Origin: Nissolia schottii
Taxonomy: Eukaryota; Streptophyta; Magnoliopsida; Fabales; Fabaceae
Reading direction: 5' to 3'
Assembly: GCA_003254905.1 (NCBI GenBank)
Contig: QANU01001174.1
Coordinates: 644,919 to 708,918, forward strand
Length of the DNA stretch: 64,000 bases
The notes under the pieces are model-generated. The model did not search any database, had not been told where the DNA came from, and was given only the letters and a program-made list of their open reading frames with translations. Shown here in pieces: positions 1 through 10,794 of the stretch. The position numbers and the translations under genes were made by a program. Position 1 is the stretch's first letter. Each line of letters begins with the position of its first letter.

Positions 1-299
1 CTGTGTTTTTTTCTTAACACAGAGCCAAGGAATTGTCACTGGTGCCTCTTGTTTTTCAGCGGTGAGTCCCCCTCCCTCTTTCTTTTTCCTTCCTTTATTT
101 TAATAATTTAACGAAATTTTGAGATTTGAAACATACTTAATTTTATTTGTTATTTAATAACGAATCTTGTCTTTCATTCTTTTTATGGTTGTTTGTTTTG
201 TTCTCTTTTGTATGTGTTGATATGTTGTATATGTTTTTTATTAAGGATCTTATAGATGACAAAAATTGTCAAATCTATGATGAAAGAATAGGCCTCTTT

Positions 300-480
300 A
301 CATTTTTATGACATTTGGTATAACTTGTATACCAAAATATGGGTTGGAACAGAAATTTACGAATGTATGATTTTGAATCTGAAATCGCCACATGTTGTGG
401 CGATTTCAGGCTTTTTAAATGTAAATACGGGATTAAAAAATTTTTGGAGCCATGTAAATATTCCGAAAGAAGGCATACGT
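300..480. repeat. Foldback with cgatttcag arms
   Basis: Positions 379-392 (ctgaaatcgccaca) and 396-409 (tgtggcgatttcag) are perfect 14-base inverted arms around a 3-base loop. The outer flanks pair only loosely. The arm sequence resembles the terminal region of the Mutator-like element at 50.5-56.8 kb and the relic at 6.6-6.9 kb. It may therefore be a remnant of a non-autonomous relative. The outer limits are a guess. Confidence 0.45.
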
Positions 481-1188
481 AATACATTTTTGAAATTATA
501 GCACTTTAATTAATCTCTAATATAAAAAATATTTTGTCATTGATACTCTTTAAATAAGAAGTAAAGCTAAAATTCGTGATATTTCAAATTACAAAATATT
601 ATTATTATTTATTAATATTAGATATAATATATCTATTTTAATTTGTAATTTATGTATTTTAATAGATAATTTGTAACATCCTGTTGTAATCGGTCTTCTC
701 AATCTGTTCAACTCCATATACCAAAAAAATTCTGTTCTAACTCCACACCAATTTTAGCTAAGTTTTATTTTGGTCAAGCAATACAGCTACGTTAATATTA
801 TAGAAAATTCTTAGTTAGACCAATAAAAGCTAAAAGAGTCCGAATCATGGTACTCATACGAACAAATACCGCAAGCGTCAAAGAAAAGTCGATAGAGGAA
901 GTAAAGAAATTTTATTGCATTTCTATACCCATCTTTAAAATAGTTATCTGTACTCATTTAATTTAGGATAACATATCAACGCGTGCTTCATTTATTATGA
1001 ATGAAATATTAGTGTGTCTCGTTAAAATCTTATTTAATATAGTTAACTCTTGAATCAGATAACCAATTATATGAGTAAGAAAAATGATTTTTATATTACT
1101 TGAAGTGGTAGGTAGACATGCACAAAAAGCTCAAGGAAAAAAGAGTGAGTGAGATATGAAGAGAGAAATGTGAGGAAGAAAGTATACA

Positions 1189-1193
1189 ATAGA
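1189..1193. repeat. 5-bp target-site duplication (ATAGA) of the copia element
   Basis: ATAGA at 1189-1193 precedes the left LTR, and the same ATAGA at 6165-6169 follows the right LTR. A 5-bp duplication is the normal footprint of a copia integrase. It fixes the element ends at TAT...ATA rather than the usual TG...CA. Confidence 0.85.
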
Positions 1194-1490
1194 TATTAGC
1201 TTACTTGCTGTACAAGTAGCTGTAAATATAGGCAGTTAGTTTACTTGCTGTGCAAGCTGTAAATATGCTGTAATTTTATTTTCATCACATGCTAAATGTG
1301 GAAGAAGTTAGTTAGTGTTAGTTAGACAGCTGAGAGGTAATCCTCCTTGTATATAAGGCATATTTACCTGTAACTTTCATTCACTCATTGAATACAGAAT
1401 TCACTCAATTCACAAACACTCTGCTCTCTATTTTCTCTGCTACTGCATTTCTGTTTTTGCTGATTCTGCTATGCAGAATGCAGCTCAATA
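1194..1490 (+). repeat. Left LTR of the copia element
   Basis: A direct repeat of 5868-6164. It holds a TATA-like TATATAAGG at 1350-1358, likely the element promoter, followed by a C/T-rich stretch. It begins TATTAG and ends CTCAATA. Inside the LTR a short motif is itself repeated (ttacttgctgtacaag and ttacttgctgtgcaag). Confidence 0.95.
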
Positions 1491-1500
1491 TGGTATCAGT
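1491..1500 (+). other. Primer binding site
   Basis: TGGTATCAGT follows the LTR end with no spacer. The first nine bases fit the complement of the 3' end of plant initiator tRNA-Met (TGGTATCAG), the usual copia primer. Confidence 0.85.
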
Positions 1501-1652
1501 TGATGCAAATCCGCTTCCGCTTCATTCTTTTCCTCCAAATTCCCTGTGAATCCATGGCCGCTGGTGCTGAGTTCTTCAGTTGCTGTTACCGGTGCTGAGT
1601 TCTTCAGTTGCTGATTCATTCAATTTTCTTCAGATCTGGTGCGTGATACATC

Positions 1653-4514
1653 ATGGATCCTTATACTCTGTCTTCTTCAGATCATCCTGGTTTGATTCTT
1701 GTTTCTCAGCCTTTAACTGAAGAGAATTACTTTTCTTGGGTTAGATCAATGAGATTAGCTCTTAATGCTAAAAGAAAGTTAGGTTTTGTGGATGGATCCA
1801 TTCCTAAACCTGAAGATCCTACACTTGCTGATTCTTGGCAGTGTGTGAGTGATATTGTTAGTTCTTGGATTCTCAATTCCTTGTCTAAAGACATTGCTGC
1901 TAGTGTCATCTTTCATACCTCAGCCTTTGATTTGTGGAATGACTTGAAAGATCGATTTCAGCATGGTAATGGTCCAAGAATTTTTCAATTGAAGAAAGCC
2001 TTAATGGATCTCCATCAAGGTGATCTCTCCATTCTTCAATATTTCACCAAATTTAAGACTGTTTGGGAAGAATTGGGTTGCTACAGACCTGTTTTGCAAT
2101 GCAATTGTGGTGGTAGCCAGCCCTATCATGACTATCTCAAGATAGAGCATGTTACCTGTTTCTTGATGGGCCTTGATGACTCATATTCTCAAATCAGAGG
2201 ACAAATTCTGATGATGGAACCTGTTCCTCCAATTACAAAGGTTTATTCCTTGCTATTACAAGAAGAAAAACAAAGGGAGGTGGGCCAGACACAGGCTCCA
2301 GTCCCTGCTGAACTTGCTGCTGCAGTTAGGACATCCAATCCTAAGCCTAATGAGACTAAGCACAAGCAGGACAAGAAGGACAAGAACAGTCCAAGATGCT
2401 CAAAATGTGGCTGCCGTGGTCATACCATTACTCAGTGTTATAAGATCATTGGTTACCCTCCAAACTATGGCAAGAACAAGTCCAAAACAGCCACTGCACA
2501 CCAGGTGTCTGAGTCAGGCAACAACACTCAGGATTCTGATGCTGCTTCTGCTTCTCATGCGGTTTCTCTCACCGAATCCCAGATTCAACAATTGATGTCC
2601 TTGCTGAATAGCAACTCTCACCAACCTGCAATTGAAGCCACAGCTTCCATGGTTTCAGGTATGGTTTTCTCCACTTGTCACCTCAAATCACTTATTGCTG
2701 AAAATGCATGGATTTTGGACAGTGGTGCTACATCTCACATATCTCCCTCTCTAAGCTTGTTTAAGGAACATTTTCCCATTCAAAACTCCTTTGTTAAGCT
2801 ACCAAATGGCACATCATTACCTGTTCATGGTATTGGCAAGATTCAAGTTAATAAGGACTTAATTCTAACTGATGTGCTATATGTGCCTGCATTCAAGGTT
2901 AACTTGATTTCTGTTTCTCAATTGACAAAACAGCAATCATGTTTAACCATTTTTGATGCTCAAATCTGCCTTATTCAGGATCCCAAGTCGCTGAGAGTGA
3001 TTGGGAAGGGTAGCCTGCTTGGAGGCCTATATGTGATGCAGCAAAACCACAGTGCTGCTGGAGTTGAAGTCTGCTGTACTGTAAAAAACACTTCAGATAG
3101 TATTTGGCATGCTAGGTTAGGTCATAGTTCAGATAAAGTGCTATTAGATCTCACTAGCATTATTTCCTTGCCAAATAAATTCTCTAATGCTTCTTGTGAC
3201 ATTTGTCCACTTGCCAAGCTTAGGAGACTATCTTTTGTTTCTAATAATCACTTGTCCAATAATCCCTTTGATTTGATACATTGTGACATTTGGGGACCAT
3301 ACCATGCTCCCACATATAATGGAATGAAGTATTTTCTTACCATTGTTGATGATTGTACAAGGTTTACTTGGACCTACTTGTTGCACAATAAGGCCGAAGC
3401 TTCTAACATCTTAATCAATTTCTTTTCCTTAATTGAAACTCAATTTCATACCAAGATCAAGCAGTTCAGGTCTGATAATGCTAAGGAGCTGGCCCTTACC
3501 AATTTTTTGCAACAAAAGGGGGTGATCCATCAATTTTCCTGTGTAGAAAGGCCCCAACAAAATTCAGTGGTTGAACGAAAGCACCAACACCTACTCAATG
3601 TGGCAAGGAGTCTGTTTTTCCAATCAAAGGTGCCTATTTCCTTTTGGGGAGATTGCATTGCCACAGCTACCTTCTTGATAAACAGGCTGCCATCCCCTAT
3701 TTTACAGCACCAGTCTCCATTCCAGTTGTTGTATCAAAAGACTCCAAGCTATGATCAATTGAAAGTGTTTGGCTGCTTGGGTTATGTCTCTACACTGCCA
3801 TCTTCTAGGAATAAATTTTCCCCTAGAGCTGTCCCTTGTGTGTTTGTTGGATATCCACTTCGCTACAAGGGATACAAGTTGTACAACTTATCTACAAGGC
3901 AATTCCTTATTAGCCGAGATGTGCTATTTCGTGAGGACATTTTCCCATTTCAGATGCAGAAGAAGTCTCCAGACACAGCCTTCATTGATTTTGTAATTCC
4001 CTTGCCTGCTGTTGATGTTCAGGTTCAGACACAACCTGTTGCTAACCCTGAAGTCCTGGTTCAGCCATCTGATGCAGTACCACCTGCTATACAGCCCTCT
4101 AGTGATGCAGATGTCACTACTTTGGATGTTGCACCAAACCATAGACAGACCAGATCAGGGAGGACACTTCGGGCACCTGCTTATCTACAGGATTATGCAT
4201 GTAGTGTTGTACACCCCATCACAGATTTTCTGTCATACCACAGGCTTCATTCGAATTACAAGGCTTTTGTCCACCAAGTTGATTCAGTATTTGAGCCTTC
4301 CTTTTATCACCAAGCTGCTAAACTCCCTGAATGGCAACAGGCTATGCAGGAGGAACTCAAAGCTATGGAAGATAACCATACCTGGTCAGTGGTTAAATTG
4401 CCTCCTGGACAGCATTCTATAGGCTGCAGGTGGGTCTATAAGGTGAAATACAAGTCCAATGGAGAGGTGGATAGATACAAGGCTAGGTTGGTAGCAAAAG
4501 GCTACACACAATGA
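1653..4514 (+). pseudogene. Copia gag-pol, 5' part (gag, protease, integrase, start of RT)
   Basis: The 953-residue frame opens with a plant copia gag domain (about residues 10-200). A CCHC zinc knuckle CX2CX4HX4C lies near residues 249-262. The aspartic protease motif DSGATSH starts near residue 356 and the GAG-pre-integrase motif WHARLGH near 484. Integrase catalytic residues are Asp545, Asp608 and Glu641. The RT starts near residue 905 with a CRWVYKVKYKSNGE-type motif and stops at TGA 4512-4514, just after KGYTQ. The leader at 1555-1620 holds a tandem copy of ggtgctgagttcttcagttg. The stop falls exactly where the foreign 4512-4586 segment starts, so the upstream part looks intact and the break looks local. 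It encodes the virus-like particle and cDNA integration functions of the element. Confidence 0.93.
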
Positions 4515-4586
4515 TAGGTGTACTTTGTACCCTATTTTATTATTCTATAATTGAACATTGTATATTAAAAATGTGTAATTTTAATN
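4512..4586. other. Unrelated AT-rich segment with an N inside the RT domain
   Basis: Between the KGYTQ block and the TTVRVLLS block, copia RTs have a short conserved stretch of roughly 16 codons. Here it is replaced by about 75 bases of AT-rich sequence that opens with a stop codon and ends at N4586. No copy of it is visible elsewhere in the window. Either an assembly or gap-filling scar or a real small replacement would explain it. Confidence 0.75.
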
Positions 4587-5860
4587 TTACAACAGTGAGG
4601 GTTCTTTTGAGCATTGCAGCAGTCCAAAATTGGTCCCTTCTTCAATTGGACATAAATAATGCATTTTTGAATGGTGATTTGTTTGAGGAGGTCTATATGG
4701 ACCTACCCCAAGGTTATAAACTTCAGGGCAGCAGAGACAACTTAGTATGTAGGTTGCATAAATCAATTTATGGGCTAAGGCAGGCCTCTAGGCAGTGGTT
4801 CCACAAATTCTCCACAACCTTGATAAAGGGAGGTTTCACTCAATCAAAGAATGATTATTCTTTGTTTACTTCAGGGTCTGGTGCTAATCTAGTGGTCCTT
4901 GTGGTCTATGTGGATGACATCATCATTGCTAGCCCATCTCAAGCAAGAGTAGCTGCTGTACAAAAACAGCTTCAGGCATGGTTCAAGCTCAAGGTCATTG
5001 GTGAATTGAAGTATTTCCTTGGCTTGGAAATTGCTAGATCCCCTAAAGGCATTTGCCTAAACCAACGAAAGTATGCCCTGTCATTACTTGAGGAGACTAG
5101 GTTCTTGGATGCTAAACCGGCTATCTTACCCATGGATCCCAACCTAAAGTTGAATGCCACTGATGGTGATCTAATTGAGGATGCTGCCATGTATAGAAGG
5201 CTGATTGGAAGGTTGATTTACTTGACTATTTCAAGGCCGGACATCACCTTTGCTGTCAACAAACTCAGCCAGTACATGTCCTCTCCAAGAACTCCTCATC
5301 TACAAGCTGTGCACCATCTCCTGAGATACATCAAAGCAGGACCTGGCAGAGGAGTGTTTTTCAGCTCCAAGTCTTCCTTGATCCTTAAAGCTTATGCAGA
5401 TGCTGATTGGGGGAGCTGCATTGATACTAGGAGATCCACAAGTGGTTTTTGTGTGTTCTTGGGAGATTCTCTCATCTCTTGGAAGTCCAAAAAACAAGCC
5501 ACGGTTTCAAAATCCTCAGCAGAAGCAGAATACAGGTCGCTTTCTGCAGTGGCTAGTGAAGTCACTTGGTTAAATGCCTTGCTTAAGGATTTTGAAGTAC
5601 CCTCTAATCCAGTCATGGTGTTTTGTGATAATCAGGCTGCAATTCACATTGCCACCAATCCCTCTTTTCATGAGAGATCAAAGCACATTGAGATAGATTG
5701 TCACTTTGTGCGTGAGAAAGTTAATTTGGGCTTGATAGTGCTGTCCCATGTCCAAGGCAAACATCAGCTGGCTGATTTGTTTACAAAGGCTCTACCTTCA
5801 GTTCAGTTCACTAGTCTGATGTCCAAGTTAGGAATGTTGGATATATACCTTCCTACTTGA
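4587..5860 (+). pseudogene. Copia pol, 3' part (RT and RNase H)
   Basis: The open frame resumes after the foreign segment and runs to the TGA at 5858-5860. RT motifs visible are LDINNAFLNGDL, the catalytic YVDD (coding bases 4907-4918) and KYFLGLEIARS. RNase H carries AYADADWG (first catalytic Asp region), SSAEAEYRSL with its Glu, and FCDNQAAI. It ends with ADLFTKAL, as plant copia proteins usually do. There is no initiator of its own. An ATG at 4511 would start a chimeric frame through the foreign segment, but that is unlikely to be used. Apart from the upstream break it shows no stop or frameshift. Confidence 0.92.
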
Positions 5861-5867
5861 GGGGGGG
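5859..5867 (+). other. Polypurine tract
   Basis: GAGGGGGGG sits immediately before the right LTR. It is the expected RNase H-resistant primer for plus-strand DNA synthesis and overlaps the pol stop codon. Confidence 0.85.
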
Positions 5868-6164
5868 TATTAGCTTACTTGATGTACAAGTAGCTGTAAA
5901 TATAGGCAGTTAGTTTACTTGCTGTGCAAGCTGTAAATATGCTGTAATTTTATTTTCATCACATGCTAAATGTGGAAGAAGTTAGTTAGTGTTAGTTAGA
6001 CAGCTGAGAGGTAATCCTCCTTGTATATAAGGCATATTTACCTGTAACTTTCATTCACTCATTGAATACAGAATTCACTCAATTCACAAACACTCTGCTC
6101 TCTATTTTCTCTGCTACTGCATTTCTGTTTTTGCTGATTCTGCTATGCAGAATGCAGCTCAATA
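5868..6164 (+). repeat. Right LTR of the copia element
   Basis: 297 bp, the same length as the left LTR, with one difference seen by eye (A at 5882). It ends CTCAATA and is followed by the ATAGA target duplication. Confidence 0.95.
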
Positions 6165-6639
6165 ATAGAGTCTATGCTCTTGTAAATGAGTGTTAAGAAT
6201 ATCTTAAATTTTAAAGGATTTAAATATTATTCTCAATGATTAAATTTACGTTAAAGTAATATATATGGCTAATTTCTTCCTTCTCAAAAGACACATTAAT
6301 GATTTTTTTTTAAACCAAAGTATTAATTGGGGGATTAGGGAGGAGAGGTTGAAATTAAATATGGACACTCAATTTACATAATGCAGAGTAATCACAAACA
6401 CAAGAAGAAACTCATGATTTAGCGACGGTTTATTTGCAACAGCCAAAGCCATGGTGCAATAAATGCACTTCACCATCCAACTACCCAATTCTCATAACAA
6501 TCACGTTGCAATGTGAAGATAAATTTTTTCCTTCCTTCAATTGGTGATATTGGCAAAGGGACAAGTTACTTTCGATGGATTCAGTTCCAGCTCATAAACG
6601 CAAGCCATATTTAACAAAAACCTTCGGGTGCTCTGTGGT

Positions 6640-6875
6640 ACAGATGTAGGTAGGATTTTTTACATATGGCCTTAATAAATTTATAATCTCATAGTATGGT
6701 TTATTTTGACGATTTCAGATATCTGAATTTTTTTTAGGTCTCAAATCGCTATAAGAAGTGACGATTTCAGACATCTAAATTTTTTTTTTTTATTTTCAAA
6801 TTTTTTAAAATCACCTTGTATAATGGTAATTTCAGAAATTTATCCAACACTTTTATAATTTCTCATTCCAACCCT
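6640..6875. repeat. Relic related to the Mutator-like element termini
   Basis: Two direct copies of 'gacgatttcaga.atct.aattttttt' lie at 6708-6735 and 6760-6789, with 'caaatcgctataagaagtg' between them. The order 'caaatcg - spacer - cgatttcag' copies the terminal region of the Mutator-like element at 50.6 kb and 56.6 kb. The outer flanks (ttataatctcatagtatgg and, inverted, gaaattataaaagtgttgg) are loosely similar. Borders are approximate. Confidence 0.45.
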
Positions 6876-7022
6876 ACGTAAGTATCCTCTTGACTATTCC
6901 TTGTGGCAATGGCTGCTACGCTATTTTGTTTCTTCTGCTTTCAGCTTCACATAGGATTTTGCATCTTTGCTACAGTTGTTCCTCCTATAGTTTTCAAAGG
7001 GAAATCTCTGACGTACGTTGCC

Positions 7023-7025
<3 letters not shown>

Positions 7026-7058
<33 letters not shown>
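7026..7058. repeat. (TA)n microsatellite
   Basis: About 33 bases of pure alternating AT. Confidence 0.95.
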
Positions 7059-7062
<4 letters not shown>

Positions 7063-8554
7063 ATTTAATATGCCAATTTTACTTGGAAAAGCAGCTTGAG
7101 ATCATGCTGAAAACTAGTAAATCTTATTCAATGCTTTTTGGTACAGGGTTGATGGGATTCTTAAGCGGAATGTGTACTATTTAGATAATTGTGATTTTGG
7201 GAGTTAATAATCTATTCTTAGCAAGTAGTTTTGTGTGGTCAACAAGGGTTCATCTTTTTTAACACGTTCATGAATTACGTTTAGAGACTAGTTGCAAGTA
7301 AAATAAAACAAAATAAAAAAAGAAATAATTTTTTAAAAATTGAAATTTGTTTCTATTTTATGTTGTTGATTTTTTTTTATTTTGAAAAATATGAGAGAGT
7401 AAATAGAAAAAAGAGAGAAGATGAGAACGATAAATATTACACATGAGAGGAGAGAGAAGATATAAGAAAATGATTTGACACTAACTTTAGTGTAATCATC
7501 TAATCAACTCTTTAACAAACATTTGAGTTAGGTCTCATTATATTCGTGCGGAGATGGTTGGGTAAGGACACCAACATTGATGTTAAAATAATACTACTCT
7601 AATAATAAATAAGAGAATAAATAGAACAAAGAAAAAAAATAAGAGGAAGTAAATTACAATAATAACTCTAAAAAAATTATCTAATAAACAAAAATAGTGG
7701 TATTTATGTCAAAGAAAAAAATGTTAGAGTTGATTGCTAAATTATTCCTTCATAAAAAAGAGTGGGAGAGGTTAGATAAACCTATCTATATATATCTATT
7801 TTAAAAGAATAAAATTTCTATAGTGCTAAGTAAACCTTTTAAAAAATTACTCCAAAAGAAAGTACTTAATGGTCAAGATTTTATCACAATAATTTTCATT
7901 AAAATTATGTAATATTATTTTAGACAACGGGTCAAACCCACCATAAAAAAATAAAACACCGAGTCAAAGTTTTACTACAATATTTTTTTTAATCGAAATG
8001 TGTGATGTTATTTTAAACATGTAATACAGGAGTAGTCATTTTTACTCACTTTATTTATCTAATCCCTTTCCTCCAATAATATACGTAAACTAAAGGTTAG
8101 ACAAGTTCAATTGGTACAAATCCATTTAGTAAGAAAGTTTATGAAATGACTTACTATTCAATTGAAAACAGAGATGATTGAGGACTCATATCATATCTAA
8201 TATTAGATTGATAAGATTTAAATAAGATTTATATTCAATAAAATTTTATTTAATAATAAATATGTGATAAATTAATAATGTGATACAATTAACATAATTA
8301 ACACAGTATCTCATACAAAATAAGATCACAAAAAATTGTTAAATACGAGAATATTCTTCTCATGCCATGTGATATATCTTCTTGACGCCCCCTTGAGTAT
8401 TAAAAGAAATGTATATATCTTCCTAATTCATTTAGGATTTGTCAGTCCAACAGGTGTTAGTGGCTTGAAAAATAAAAAATGATATTATGAGTAATCATTG
8501 AATTAAACCCTAGATTCACCCTTGTTCTATTATTAAACATAATTATTAAAAAAT

Positions 8555-9574
8555 TCAGAGATCAGCGAGCCAGCAAAGAAAGATGAAAGCGAAGAAGGCG
8601 AGCACGGTGGTAACAATATCCTTAACCTTCTCCCTCCGATGCCTCCTCTCTCGCCTCTCCCTAACCGCCCACTCAAACTTGTCACACCACTCCTTCGCCT
8701 CATCCACCCCAACCTTCCTCCTCTCCCCTCTCTCCATCGCCCTCGCCGCAACCCCCACCCCTTCCCTCCCCCTCACGCGTCCCCCATCCACCTCCTCCAT
8801 CCCCAAACTCACCTCCCTCACGTGCACCTCACCTCCCGCCTTCCCGCTGCACGTGACCCTCACCGCGCACCTCACCCCTTCCCCCATCATCGCCACCGCG
8901 TAAACCACCTCGATCTCCCTCGTCAGCCAGTGCTTCCGCACGGAGACCGGATACCGGCTCGACAGGTTCGCCGCGCGTTTTGTGCTCGGGTCGATCAGGA
9001 TCCAGCTCAAGCTCAGGCTCTGTTCCAAGTGTTTCAACAGCTCCTCGTTCTTCCTTGTCAACTTCACGGGCGTTGGAATCGTCTCTTCCGGTTCCAGCAT
9101 TTCGATCCAAAACGGCGCCGTTTGGAAGCCGTTTTTCCGCGTCTCGGTTATCCGGGCCCGCGAGAACACGGGCTTCCCGTTGTAGTGTATGTCGACGGCT
9201 GAGATCAGCTCTTCGGGGAAAGGGGGTGATGGACGGCGGGCATCGGTTTTGTTGTGGTGGTGGTGGAGGGAGGGGAATGCGTCGGAGAAGAGGGAGCGGT
9301 GGCCGGAGGGGAAGGTGGAGATGACGTGCCGGGCGGCGGGATCTGACAGCGAGGGCCACGTGGCGGTGCAGATCTCGCGCCAGAGGTGGTCAGCCGTGCA
9401 GAGGCGGCGGAGTTGGGAGGACGCGGAGGAGGCGGCGGCGAGGGCGGCGCCATCGAGGCGGGAGAGGATGTGGGCGTGGATGATGTCCGGGTGGAGGGTC
9501 GTTAGCGCTGGTGCGGACGTGGCGGCGTCTTCGGTTTCGTGTGGCGGCGGTGGTGATGAATTAGTTGAAGACAT
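8555..9574 (-). CDS. F-box protein with C-terminal membrane anchor (At2g27310-like)
   Basis: An intronless 339-residue frame read from ATG 9574-9572. After a Ser/Pro-rich N-terminus, an F-box lies at about residues 27-75 (LHPDIIHAHILSRLDG then LWREICTATWPSL); F-box proteins of this type bring substrates to SCF ubiquitin ligases through SKP1. The middle (about 100-290) matches in layout the plant F-box family typified by Arabidopsis At2g27310 and At2g36090. The last 21 residues (DIVTTVLAFFAFIFLCWLAD) form a hydrophobic helix after a basic stretch (RRERRHRREK), so a tail-anchored form is likely. The gene is strikingly GC-rich against AT-rich flanks, common for such intronless plant genes. The substrate is unknown. 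A TATA box lies about 105 bases upstream. Long open frames on the other strand are by-products of the GC bias. Confidence 0.9.
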   Translation of the reverse strand: MSSTNSSPPPPHETEDAATSAPALTTLHPDIIHAHILSRLDGAALAAASSASSQLRRLCTADHLWREICTATWPSLSDPAARHVISTFPSGHRSLFSDAFPSLHHHHNKTDARRPSPPFPEELISAVDIHYNGKPVFSRARITETRKNGFQTAPFWIEMLEPEETIPTPVKLTRKNEELLKHLEQSLSLSWILIDPSTKRAANLSSRYPVSVRKHWLTREIEVVYAVAMMGEGVRCAVRVTCSGKAGGEVHVREVSLGMEEVDGGRVRGREGVGVAARAMERGERRKVGVDEAKEWCDKFEWAVRERRERRHRREKVKDIVTTVLAFFAFIFLCWLADL

Positions 9575-9676
9575 GAGTGGTGGTGTGAATTAGTAGAATT
9601 TAGAGAGAGATAAGAGAATTTAGTAATTTAATGTGAGTGATGGCGGTTTGGTGAATAGGGGTGTTTATGGTTGTGT

Positions 9677-9688
9677 CTTTTATATATA
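9677..9688 (-). promoter_or_regulatory. TATA box of the F-box gene
   Basis: Read on the minus strand this is TATATATAAAAG, about 105 bases upstream of the F-box start codon. Spacing is suitable for a 5' UTR of roughly 70 bases. Confidence 0.6.
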
Positions 9689-10113
9689 GATAGATGGAAA
9701 GGGAAAGGTTTGCTTTACCCAATATGCATGTGATCATCATTTAAAAATAAGAAATGTCATCTAGGTACATTTATTTTGTACAGTATAACTGCTATATCCA
9801 TTCTATCTTTTTATTATTAAGATAATTTAAGATAAAGTGAGTTAAAAGAATATTTTATATTAAAATATTATTTATACACCATAAAAAGTTAACATTTTAT
9901 ATATATATATACATATATTATTTTATATAGAGAAATAAATATTATAAAATAAATAAATAAATATTATCACCTACCATTTATACATCTACAAATATGTATA
10001 TTTAATATTACTTATTTATATATTTTAATAATGTTTGCTTCTTTATATAATATAGACATGAAAGTTCACTCTCATGTTCTCATATAAAAAGCTTTATTCT
10101 CATCTAAACTATT

Positions 10114-10144
<31 letters not shown>

Positions 10145-10794
10145 TTATGTATAAAAATATAACTCTTTTAAAATACATTATTTAAGAATTAAATACATTC
10201 ACAAGTTACACATCTAATTTAAATAAATATAGATTTTAGTTACATAAATTTTAATTATATAGTAATTAAAAGTTATTAACATTGTTTTTAAAATATAATA
10301 CATTAATTGTATACCTTTCCAATTATAATTTTTATCTGTTTGAATTACGATATCTACGTACAAATTTGAGTGTGTTTAAATTTTAGGAATACAAATGAAA
10401 TTATAAGCTCACACGATTGGAGTCAAGTCAATGATGGCTATCATGTCTGCCGGCATGTATTCAACCTTTTGATTTCTGATTTGGTTGTTGTGGTTGTTTT
10501 GGTTTGGATCTTGGAACATACAGAAGACTTCGCATTTGGCACCGGTTATTTATTTTAATGATCATTTATTCTTTCACTATGATTATCTAGGATATTATAA
10601 TGATATTTGGGCATACTTAATTATATGGTAGATACATTCACTACGAGAGTAGAAAAAAAACAATTTAAAAAAAAATAAAATTCTTCCTACGAATGAAACT
10701 ATGAAAGTAACATGTTATATATCGTTAACAAAAAAAATTTATATATAAATAGATTATTTAAATAACATCCCCATTTTGCTAACTAATGAGTTTA
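9689..10794. other. AT-rich intergenic DNA
   Basis: No gene is seen. It has short TA runs and a compound (TG)n(TA)n microsatellite at 10114-10144. Confidence 0.6.
10114..10144. repeat. (TG)n(TA)n compound microsatellite
   Basis: TG repeats pass directly into TA repeats. Confidence 0.9.

Larger units (their letters stand above)
1..1193. other. AT-rich intergenic DNA
   Basis: No convincing coding exon is seen on either strand. The stretch is AT-rich and ends at the target site of the copia element. The only structured part is a foldback around position 394, listed separately. The base run at 1-60 could be the tail of a gene outside the window, but nothing here proves it. Confidence 0.6.
1194..6164 (+). 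mobile_element. Ty1-copia LTR retrotransposon, nearly complete, RT interrupted
   Basis: The element is 4971 bp. It has 297-bp LTRs, a tRNA-iMet-type primer site directly after the left LTR, a gag-pol reading frame, a polypurine tract just before the right LTR, and a 5-bp target duplication. Domain order is gag, zinc knuckle, protease, integrase, RT, RNase H, which is the copia order because integrase precedes RT. I found only one difference between the LTRs (1208 C versus 5882 A), so the insertion is recent. The termini are TATTAG...CTCAATA, not canonical TG...CA. The coding frame is broken at 4512-4586 by a segment with no copia similarity that includes an N. As it stands it cannot make a full polyprotein. 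The exact copia lineage was not assigned. Confidence 0.95.
6165..8554. other. Intergenic DNA between the copia element and the F-box gene
   Basis: AT-rich, with many poly-A and poly-T runs and no supported gene. It contains a small TIR-like relic (6640-6875) and a TA microsatellite (7026-7058). The last part (8480-8554) probably includes the 3' UTR of the minus-strand F-box gene. Confidence 0.6.

Noticed and set aside
4511-4586. New start codon ATG at 4511 for a separate RT/RNase H protein
   Set aside because: It lies in the foreign segment, adds 25 non-conserved residues and has no copia precedent.
8583-9593. Long plus-strand open frames opposite the F-box gene
   Set aside because: They read as Pro/Arg/His- or Gly/Arg-rich nonsense and arise from the GC bias of the real minus-strand gene.
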